The notes under the pieces are model-generated. The model saw only the letters and a program-made list of their open reading frames with translations, was not told the origin of the DNA and did not search any database. Shown here piece by piece: positions 1-4,824 of a DNA stretch of 5,785 nucleotides. Every line of letters begins with the position of its first letter. Within the stretch, counting starts at the first letter, position 1. The position numbers were made by a program, and so were the translations under genes. The stretch is from positions 1-5,785 of the forward strand of contig JAQTUF010000024.1 of assembly GCA_028710865.1 (NCBI GenBank), given 5' to 3'. The DNA is from Candidatus Shapirobacteria bacterium. Its GTDB lineage: Bacteria > Patescibacteria > Microgenomatia > UBA12405.

Positions 1-4
1 TTTT

Positions 5-157
5 TCACTGTTTACAGTTGGGACATTGAAAACCAGCCATTTTTGGTTGGCCACAATTTTTACAAACTATTGGTTTAATTAGTTTGGGACCTTTTTGGGT
101 GGCACGTCGGCGACCTTGTCGGCGACTTGAGGGCCAGTGTTTTGGTAGTGCTGTCAT
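5..157 (-). CDS. rpmF: 50S ribosomal protein L32
   Basis: This complete 50-residue protein is a structural component of the large ribosomal subunit. It was found by reading the minus strand directly. It begins MTALPKHWPSSRRQGRRRA, the basic N-terminal arm typical of L32 with its serine/arginine-rich stretch. It then carries two zinc-ribbon pairs, C32-x2-C35 (VCKNCG) and C45-x2-C48 (CPNC), and ends TGA. The length is slightly short but normal for the family. There is no Shine-Dalgarno site before the ATG; instead a -10-like box ends six bases upstream, so the mRNA is probably leaderless. The gene is GC-richer (about 44% by hand count) than the genes to its right. In many bacteria rpmF lies in the recG-rsmD-coaD-rpmF neighbourhood. 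This fits recG at the other end of the window being an ancestral neighbour now separated by an inserted island. Confidence 0.93.
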   Translation of the reverse strand: MTALPKHWPSSRRQGRRRATQKGPKLIKPIVCKNCGQPKMAGFQCPNCKQ

Positions 158-163
158 GAGGGT

Positions 164-172
164 ATTTTAGCA
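164..172 (-). promoter_or_regulatory. Extended -10 promoter of rpmF, leaderless
   Basis: The minus strand reads TGCTAAAAT, a TGn extended -10 with hexamer TAAAAT. It is followed by six bases and the rpmF ATG, so initiation about seven bases downstream of the hexamer would fall on the start codon itself. No convincing -35 is seen at 16-18 bases spacing, which an extended -10 can tolerate. The assignment is by pattern only. Confidence 0.5.
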
Positions 173-191
173 GAAAAAAGGAGAAAGTGGA

Positions 192-217
192 TTTTAATTA
201 TTAATATTATTTTGTTC
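192..217. repeat. Direct repeat, left copy (attL-like recG 3' remnant)
   Basis: This copy matches 5551-5576 at 24 of 26 bases, in the same orientation; the first 15 bases are identical and the differences are at 207 and 209. On the minus strand it reads as codons for E-Q-N-N-I-N-N-stop, against E-Q-N-S-I-N-N-stop at the true recG end. It is not attached to a recG reading frame here. It lies between the rpmF promoter and the stop of the radical SAM gene. It contains an 11-base interrupted palindrome, TTAAT-T-ATTAA, at 194-204. Confidence 0.75.
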
Positions 218-225
218 AGAAAAAA

Positions 226-1422
226 TTAATTTTGGATTAAGTTTTGATGATCGTTCCACTCGACTTCTATTATTCTATTTTCTTCTTGTATTTGGGACCA
301 ATTGTACCCTGATCTATAACATATGTTCTCAGGAATTACTGGGAATTTTAATCTGGTTCTAGTATATGTTAACTCATCTGCTCCTATATTACCTTTTATT
401 ATAATTTTACTGTTTGTTAATATAAAATTATTTTTTATCTCAATTTCTGTGAGAGTTTGTCTTACCTTGTCTGGAGTGGGCATCTGATAATTGTTTTTAC
501 ATTTGTTTCTTTGAACTGGTGGACATTGACTTTCTAAACACATTTCTCCATTATATGTTCCATAAATGTCACTTTCGTTTGTAGTATAGGCAACTGAACA
601 AGGTGTATTACCAAAAAAAATAGGATAATTTTTATATTCCTTGGAAAGATCTATTAAAGATGACCTGACTCCCTTAGGCCAAAATTCACCGGTTTTAGAA
701 AAATCATAATTTACCTTGTATAGTTCCGGCCAAAAAGGTTTTAAGTTTTCTCTTATCCCATCGTTTAAGCGCAAGCCATTTACGACGGAACATTTAGCAT
801 AATTTGAAACGTGACTTAAAATTTTATGGAAATCTTTAATTGTCGAATTTTGTGGAAGAAATGGTCGCCAATAATGAACAACCGGAATTTTTTTTTGATT
901 TAATCTAATAAAATTGTCTCTAATTTCTTCGGACGATACATGCGGCTCTATTTTTGTCCCCCCAAGTCCAGAATAGCTTATATATAGTATGATTTTTTTT
1001 TGAATTCTAGAAATTAATTCAATAAATTTATCGGGTACGTGTTTTTTTGTTATTAATATAACTGGATTTTCGTAATTAGATCTATTAAATCTTTCAAGCA
1101 ATTCATAATAATAGTTAATATTTTGTTTTGTTGCGAAGATATCTGTTTCACTTCCAAAGTTAATAGGAATATTTGAATGATAAGTATGGGATTTTGGTAG
1201 TTGTTTTATCATTTCTTCTGGACTAAGGTTTATTTGTGGTTTAGAGGGGGTTTTCCCATCAAGTTTTAGAAAACAGTATTGACAATCTGTCGGACATCCT
1301 ATTACACCTTTTGTGTCAGCTAACCAGGTTTGAAACTGTGTGTATGGCTCTCTTTCTTTTATAAATTCATTCGGATTTATGCCTTGTCCTCTAGTTTTAT
1401 TATTCTGACTCTCTACAGACAT
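226..1422 (-). CDS. Radical SAM protein, spore photoproduct lyase-like (SplB/COG1533 type)
   Basis: This 398-residue protein is predicted to cleave S-adenosylmethionine with a [4Fe-4S] cluster to start radical chemistry; the substrate is unknown. The cluster motif is C43-x3-C47-x2-C50 (GCPTDCQYC), followed by an aromatic residue as in the family. Barrel landmarks resemble SPL-type enzymes: a GSETD segment at 90-94, a strand VILITKK at 121-127, an IEP turn at 158-160, and a strand with a WRPFLP turn at 185-190. A C-terminal part adds Cys275, Cys295, Cys300 and Cys308, which could hold a second cluster (inference). A -10 box lies eight bases before the ATG. The gene is divergent from the MazG-like gene, with only 42 bases between the starts. 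The radical SAM assignment is firm. The photolyase-like subgroup is less so, and DNA repair is not implied by sequence alone. Confidence 0.85.
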   Translation of the reverse strand: MSVESQNNKTRGQGINPNEFIKEREPYTQFQTWLADTKGVIGCPTDCQYCFLKLDGKTPSKPQINLSPEEMIKQLPKSHTYHSNIPINFGSETDIFATKQNINYYYELLERFNRSNYENPVILITKKHVPDKFIELISRIQKKIILYISYSGLGGTKIEPHVSSEEIRDNFIRLNQKKIPVVHYWRPFLPQNSTIKDFHKILSHVSNYAKCSVVNGLRLNDGIRENLKPFWPELYKVNYDFSKTGEFWPKGVRSSLIDLSKEYKNYPIFFGNTPCSVAYTTNESDIYGTYNGEMCLESQCPPVQRNKCKNNYQMPTPDKVRQTLTEIEIKNNFILTNSKIIIKGNIGADELTYTRTRLKFPVIPENICYRSGYNWSQIQEENRIIEVEWNDHQNLIQN

Positions 1423-1430
1423 TTTCCAGT

Positions 1431-1436
1431 ATTATA
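1431..1436 (-). promoter_or_regulatory. -10 box of the radical SAM gene
   Basis: The minus strand carries a perfect TATAAT eight bases before the ATG at 1422, so transcription would start about one to three bases before the start codon. No good -35 is seen: the position expected for it, 17 bases upstream, is occupied by the opposing -10 box of the MazG-like gene. Confidence 0.55.
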
Positions 1437-1450
1437 CATCATTTTGAAAA

Positions 1451-1459
1451 TGGTATAAT
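1451..1459 (+). promoter_or_regulatory. Extended -10 promoter of the MazG-like gene, leaderless
   Basis: The plus strand reads TGGTATAAT, a perfect -10 with a TGn extension. It ends five bases before the ATG at 1465, so initiation would fall on or next to the start codon and the mRNA would be leaderless. It faces the -10 of the radical SAM gene (1431-1436) across 17 bases. Confidence 0.6.
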
Positions 1460-1464
1460 TTTTT

Positions 1465-1779
1465 ATGGATTTGAATGAAGCAATAAGTAAAGCCGTTCTC
1501 TTGAGAAATGATTTTTTGAAATATGAAATGAAAAATTATGGCAAGAACTGGGACATAAATAATATTGCTCAAGGATTTGTGGGAGATGTTGGGGATTTAA
1601 TGAAGTTAATATTAGCCAAGGAAGGTCTAAGAAAAATAGAGAATGTGGATGAAAAAATTGCACATGAGTTGGCTGATTGTTTGTGGTCGGTATTGGTTAT
1701 TACTAGTTTTTACAAGGTTGATTTAGAAAGTTCTTATTTAAAGATGATTAATGAATTGACGGAATTTATCAAACGTTAG
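1465..1779 (+). CDS. MazG-like nucleotide pyrophosphohydrolase family protein
   Basis: This 104-residue, all-alpha protein is predicted to belong to the MazG-like group, small enzymes that hydrolyse nucleoside triphosphates, or noncanonical ones, to monophosphate and pyrophosphate. The second half of the family metal-binding signature is clear: HELADCLW at 67-74, giving E68-x2-D71. The first half is weaker: where MazG has EExxE, this protein has G40-D41-V-G-D44, with aspartates replacing glutamates and the first acid lost. The following helices (WSVLVITSFYKVDLE) fit the family well. The start has no Shine-Dalgarno site but has a perfect -10 just upstream. Its 3' end overlaps the convergent rpiB-like gene by 11 bases. 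It could be a house-cleaning enzyme for the island or a divergent member with another substrate. Family confidence is moderate to good. Confidence 0.78.
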   Translation: MDLNEAISKAVLLRNDFLKYEMKNYGKNWDINNIAQGFVGDVGDLMKLILAKEGLRKIENVDEKIAHELADCLWSVLVITSFYKVDLESSYLKMINELTEFIKR

Positions 1780-2239
1780 TTTTAAAGTGTAAATTTTCGT
1801 ATTTAAGTATCTTGTTTATACGTCTGATGTGTCGTGATTGTATTGACAACCTCGTCTTAAACCAAGAGTCTAATATTGATTTTAATTTGTTTTTATTTTT
1901 GATTTTTGCGGCTGCTAGTACTAAAATGTTTGCATTATTATGTTGTTTGGCAAATTTTACCTCTTTGCTATTGTTACAATTTAGGGCTCTAATACCTTTA
2001 ACTTTGTTTGCTGCTATTACCATTCCTCCGGACATTTTACATATTAATATTCCAGTTCCCAAACCTTTACTTACATTTTTTGCAACTTTAAAAGCATAAT
2101 CAGGATAGTCGTCATTTTTATTATATTTATATGCCCCCATATCTTTAAATGATATCTTTGTTTTTTTGAAATAGTTTATGACTTCCTTTTTAAGATTAAG
2201 GCCTGCATGATCTGAACCTATAAAGATTTTATTTGTCAT
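1769..2239 (-). CDS. RpiB/LacAB-family sugar-phosphate isomerase with altered anion loop
   Basis: This 156-residue protein has the length and fold of ribose-5-phosphate isomerase B, which interconverts ribose 5-phosphate and ribulose 5-phosphate in the cytoplasm. Visible family landmarks are GSDHAG at 8-13 (D10, H11), DYPDYA at 44-49, catalytic Cys67, AANKVKGIRA at 76-85, HNNAN at 100-104 and R136/R140 in RHIRR. All align one position after the E. coli residues D9, H10, C66, H99, R133 and R137. The oddity is the loop after the cysteine: the usual GTGIG is KMSGG, so the Thr68 equivalent is Met69. That loop stabilises the enediolate intermediate, so the substrate or activity may differ. It is the last gene of a four-gene operon, and its start overlaps the previous gene by 11 bases. 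I give no gene symbol because of the loop change. Confidence 0.86.
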   Translation of the reverse strand: MTNKIFIGSDHAGLNLKKEVINYFKKTKISFKDMGAYKYNKNDDYPDYAFKVAKNVSKGLGTGILICKMSGGMVIAANKVKGIRALNCNNSKEVKFAKQHNNANILVLAAAKIKNKNKLKSILDSWFKTRLSIQSRHIRRINKILKYENLHFKTNV

Positions 2240-3290
2240 TTAATTTTTTAATTAATAATGAACCTAATTTGATTAGTTTTGAGTAATCTTCTATTTTTTT
2301 ATATTTATTTGGAATTTTATTGAATCCGTAGTAACTGCCTAGGATGCAACCACATATAGCTCCTATGCCATCAGAATTTCCACCAATACATTCTAATAAT
2401 TGTTGTGTCCATCCAAATTTAGATAGTTTTTGTTTTTCTTTTTTTGAATCTTTTCGTAGTGAGTTTGCTGCATTTAATACCCCGTTGTTGAAATTTTTAG
2501 CTTGCAGACAAATAAATATTGATAGTGGAAGAGTTTGTAAGGTAGACGACCCCGTTCCGAGTATTTTTTTGGCTGTTGGAATATTGTGTTTTTCATAATT
2601 GTTTAAAGACCATTTTATTTTATTGAAAAGTTTTTTAAGATTTTTATCGTGATTGTATTTCTTTGTAATTTTTTGTGTGATTAACAATGAGTCGGAAAAG
2701 CTTTTCACAACATTATTACCTTTTATTATTTTTGAGATACATATCGATGTAAATATTGAACCACCACGGGAAACAGGGGAATTATGAGTGTAACTGGCAC
2801 ATTTGTTTGAATAATTGGCAATAATTTTACTGTTTTTCTCGTAGAAAAAGATTCCTATTGGTAAAGTTCTGTATATACAGGCACAGGAATTTGTGTTTTG
2901 ATCACCACTATTAAAATGTTTTTCACCATTTAATAGAGCAATTGATGCTTTTAGCGATGTTTTTCCTGGCCATCTTTCAAAATTTGGATTTATTTGACAC
3001 AACTTTCCCCATTTTTTTAGTCTTTCAATTATGTCTTTTTGACTAAATCCGGAATTTTTAATTAGTGAATTTATTGTTAAGATAAATAATCGTGTATTGT
3101 CGGTAAATTGCCCTCTGTTAAGCTTAAAGAATAGCGGATGAATTTTGTTTTGCGAAAATTTTTTAATAGGGCCATTGTTTAACTTTAAAAAGTCTTTTTC
3201 TGATATGCCTGCTCCAGGGTAACCTAGTGAATCACCTATAGAAAATCCTAATATGGATCCAATTATTTTTTGTTTGATATTTTTATTCAT
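2229..3290 (-). CDS. ADP-ribosylglycohydrolase (DraG/ARH) family protein, atypical metal site
   Basis: This 353-residue protein has the landmarks of the DraG/ARH fold, whose members remove ADP-ribose from proteins or small acceptors using two magnesium ions. In order these are GSILGFSIGDSLGYP at 11-25, GQFTDNT at 60-66, an NSCACIYRTLPIG segment at 134-146, YTHNSP at 167-172, and GGNSDGIGAICGCILGSYYG at 303-322 followed by IP. The metal ligands are incomplete. TDDT is TDNT (Asn65), and the late GGDTDT is GGNSDG, so the first Asp is Asn305 and the final Thr is Gly308; D64 and D307 remain. It may bind or cleave a different ribosyl compound, or have weak activity. Its start overlaps the upstream gene by 8 bases without a Shine-Dalgarno site, implying translational coupling. 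Fold confidence is high, catalytic activity uncertain. Confidence 0.86.
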   Translation of the reverse strand: MNKNIKQKIIGSILGFSIGDSLGYPGAGISEKDFLKLNNGPIKKFSQNKIHPLFFKLNRGQFTDNTRLFILTINSLIKNSGFSQKDIIERLKKWGKLCQINPNFERWPGKTSLKASIALLNGEKHFNSGDQNTNSCACIYRTLPIGIFFYEKNSKIIANYSNKCASYTHNSPVSRGGSIFTSICISKIIKGNNVVKSFSDSLLITQKITKKYNHDKNLKKLFNKIKWSLNNYEKHNIPTAKKILGTGSSTLQTLPLSIFICLQAKNFNNGVLNAANSLRKDSKKEKQKLSKFGWTQQLLECIGGNSDGIGAICGCILGSYYGFNKIPNKYKKIEDYSKLIKLGSLLIKKLNDK

Positions 3291-4203
3291 AAAGTAATTT
3301 TTTTATTTTTTCTTTTTCTATTTTGTAACGACTTTTATAGATAACTCTTCCAAAGAATGGTAGTGACTTTGAGTGTTTATTTATAATAGAGTTTTCGATT
3401 ATTGGAAATGATTTTATTTTTTTAAGAAAACTTCTTTTTTGGAAAATTTTTGGGAGCCATGGATAACAGGCAAGTAGAGAAAAATCTACTTTTTTAACTT
3501 TTTTATATTTTTTTAATAACCAACAGAGAAATATAGCAAACGTTCCTTGTAGTCCTGTGTCTATAATTGTAAAAGAGAATTGTTTTTTGAAGATAGAATT
3601 AGGAATAGTATTATTAATATTTTTTAATGTTGAGGAATAGAAATGTTTTAGTTTGTCGTTTATTTTTTTATCATTACTAATGATTGAGTTATATTTTTGA
3701 AGAAAACTGTTCCAATTTAAATTTTTGTTTTGATGCGATATTTGATTAATCTTTGAGAAAAGATATAAATACTTTTTAAGACTTTCTTCTTTTGGATATT
3801 TTAAGTCTTTTCTTGAAATTCTAATTGAAAAATTAGGTGTTTTTTTGTAATTTAAAATTTTGAAGCACTCTTGGATGATGGCACAATCATGTAGGATAAA
3901 TATAATAACTTTTTTTTCTTTATTGAGTGATGAGATCATTTTTTTTATAATCTTTATTATTTTTTTATTTGATGATATTGGTTCTTTTTGTAAAAATGGT
4001 GACTTATAATTTGTAATTGCTTCTTTAAGAACTTGGTAATTATTTATCTTTGAAAGTGTATATTCACGTAAATCTTTGGGAAATTTATATAGAAATATTT
4101 CTAGGCCATCTATAACGTTTTCTATTTCATTTGATTTTCTTTTTTTACTTAAATAAGAGTTGATTAGTTTTGTGAAGCTTTTTATTTCTTGATATCCTTT
4201 CAT
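3283..4203 (-). CDS. Hypothetical protein, possible phosphoribosyltransferase-like domain
   Basis: I do not recognise this 306-residue, very lysine-rich protein as a named family. The N-terminal 90 residues look helical and charged. The core has a hydrophobic strand ending in HDC (IIFILHDC, 100-107), then FSIRISRKDL at 125-134, and later FTIIDTGLQGTFAIFL at 211-226, followed by a second strand near 239-246. The order strand-RDG, SRK/SRR, then strand-D-x-G-x2-G-T recalls a region found in some bacterial HAD-associated and polysaccharide-locus proteins (COG5610-like). Its glycine loops also resemble the pyrophosphate and PRPP loops of phosphoribosyltransferases. This is memory-based pattern matching, and the RDG position is HDC here. 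It shares ATGA (4 bases) with the NUDIX gene upstream and overlaps the glycohydrolase downstream, so it is probably part of the same pathway. Confidence 0.7.
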   Translation of the reverse strand: MKGYQEIKSFTKLINSYLSKKRKSNEIENVIDGLEIFLYKFPKDLREYTLSKINNYQVLKEAITNYKSPFLQKEPISSNKKIIKIIKKMISSLNKEKKVIIFILHDCAIIQECFKILNYKKTPNFSIRISRKDLKYPKEESLKKYLYLFSKINQISHQNKNLNWNSFLQKYNSIISNDKKINDKLKHFYSSTLKNINNTIPNSIFKKQFSFTIIDTGLQGTFAIFLCWLLKKYKKVKKVDFSLLACYPWLPKIFQKRSFLKKIKSFPIIENSIINKHSKSLPFFGRVIYKSRYKIEKEKIKKLLYE

Positions 4204-4742
4204 TTTTTATTAGATTTATTTATTGCCATAAAAAAGGCACTTATTGTGGTTGCGAGTTTTATCTTATTTTTGATAATCAATTTTTTAAAATCGTTAGTAT
4301 TGAATTGATAGAGTTTCGTTTCTTCATTTGGATCTTTTTTCTGATTTGGTTTTTCAGGAAGGTTTTTTGCTAGATAAATAAATACTTTTTGTGTTTCATT
4401 TGATGGAAACTCATATAATTCTCCTAAATATTCGATATTTTCAGTATAAAATCCTGTTTCTTCTTTTAGTTCTCTTATGGCTGCCTCTTTTGGACTTTCT
4501 TTATCTTTAATAAGACCTGCTGGGAAAAGAAATATTTCTTTTTTAACTCCGTGCTTATATTCTTTTATTAGATTAAATTTTCCTAATTTTGTAATTGGTA
4601 CTATCATCACTACATCTCTATGAGAAATTAGAAAATAATCGGAAATGATTTTTCCTTTATTTGTTAAGACTTTCTCTTTGGTTACCTTACAGTAATAATT
4701 GTTTACTATATTTTGGGATGTAATAATTTTCCATTTTGGCAT
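4200..4742 (-). CDS. NUDIX hydrolase, ADP-ribose/ADP-sugar pyrophosphatase type
   Basis: This protein (180 residues from the chosen start) is predicted to split a nucleoside diphosphate linked to another group, most likely ADP-ribose to AMP and ribose 5-phosphate. The Nudix box is complete at 76-98 (G-x5-E-x7-REL-x-EETGF). A proline lies 15 residues past its end in GELYEFPS (107-114), as in ADP-sugar pyrophosphatases. The N-terminus MPKWKIITS followed by a K-V-x-x-E-K-V strand is the usual beginning of this subgroup. An in-frame ATG at 4781 would add 13 residues, but it lies inside a likely extended -10 element, so I prefer the ATG at 4742. Neither start has a Shine-Dalgarno site. It is the first gene of the four-gene operon and overlaps the next by ATGA. 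The exact substrate is inferred. Confidence 0.9.
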   Translation of the reverse strand: MPKWKIITSQNIVNNYYCKVTKEKVLTNKGKIISDYFLISHRDVVMIVPITKLGKFNLIKEYKHGVKKEIFLFPAGLIKDKESPKEAAIRELKEETGFYTENIEYLGELYEFPSNETQKVFIYLAKNLPEKPNQKKDPNEETKLYQFNTNDFKKLIIKNKIKLATTISAFFMAINKSNKK

Positions 4743-4747
4743 AATAC

Positions 4748-4776
4748 TTGACTTAAAACTATTATTGTTGTATTTT
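4748..4776 (+). promoter_or_regulatory. Sigma70-type promoter of the nucleotidyltransferase gene
   Basis: TTGACT (4748-4753) and TATTTT (4771-4776) are separated by exactly 17 bases. Initiation would be near 4782-4785, downstream of the first possible ATG (4780). This favours a later start codon. The -10 overlaps the opposing NUDIX-operon -10. Confidence 0.5.
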
Positions 4777-4780
4777 ACCA
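4772..4780 (-). promoter_or_regulatory. Extended -10 promoter of the NUDIX operon
   Basis: The minus strand reads TGGTAAAAT, the same TGn plus hexamer form seen before rpmF and the MazG-like gene. Initiation would be near 4765, giving a leader of about 22 bases to the ATG at 4742. The hexamer lies on nearly the same base pairs as the -10 of the opposite promoter, so the two could not be open at once. No -35 is evident. Confidence 0.45.
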
Positions 4781-4812
4781 TGAAAATGTCACATGAAAGA
4801 TTATTAGATAAT

Positions 4813-4817
4813 AGGAG
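4813..4817 (+). promoter_or_regulatory. Shine-Dalgarno site that decides the nucleotidyltransferase start
   Basis: AGGAG lies seven bases before an in-frame TTG at 4825. It is the only well-placed Shine-Dalgarno site I see before any gene in the window. Other gene starts here lack one, so a chance match cannot be excluded. Confidence 0.45.
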
Positions 4818-4824
4818 TGAAAAT

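Noticed and set aside
192..217. Repeat as a dif-like Xer recombination site
   Set aside because: It can be cut into 11-6-11 arms, but the arms match the dif consensus only weakly as far as I can judge by eye. A Xer link would need a proper comparison with the host dif.
1463..1663. 66-codon open frame on the minus strand
   Set aside because: It lies wholly antisense to the MazG-like gene, whose protein motifs are convincing. The antisense product has no recognisable features.
1769..1830. Intrinsic terminator between the convergent MazG-like and RpiB-like genes
   Set aside because: No GC-rich stem followed by a T-run could be drawn. T-runs are everywhere in this sequence and carry no weight alone.
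1812..2099. 95-codon open frame on the plus strand
   Set aside because: It is antisense to the RpiB-like gene, and the apparent hydrophobic protein is what an AT-rich complement produces.
2245..2265. A third, partial copy of the repeat near 2250
   Set aside because: The similarity is a short TTAATTAATAAT-like stretch inside the coding end of the ARH gene, explained by AT-rich Lys/Leu/Asn codons. The TTTTGTTC part is absent.
2344..2598. 84-codon open frame on the plus strand
   Set aside because: It is antisense to the conserved GGNSDG and following region of the ARH-fold gene, and no start signal or family match was seen.
3283..4203. The 306-residue protein as a membrane protein
   Set aside because: Hydrophobic stretches such as 217-230 are short and interrupted by lysines, which fits buried strands and helices of a soluble protein.
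4699..4824. Longer N-terminus for the nucleotidyltransferase, starting at 4699, 4780 or 4786
   Set aside because: The 4699 start overlaps the NUDIX gene and adds a spurious hydrophobic stretch. The 4780 start precedes the predicted transcription start. The 4786 start remains possible but lacks the Shine-Dalgarno support that the TTG at 4825 has.
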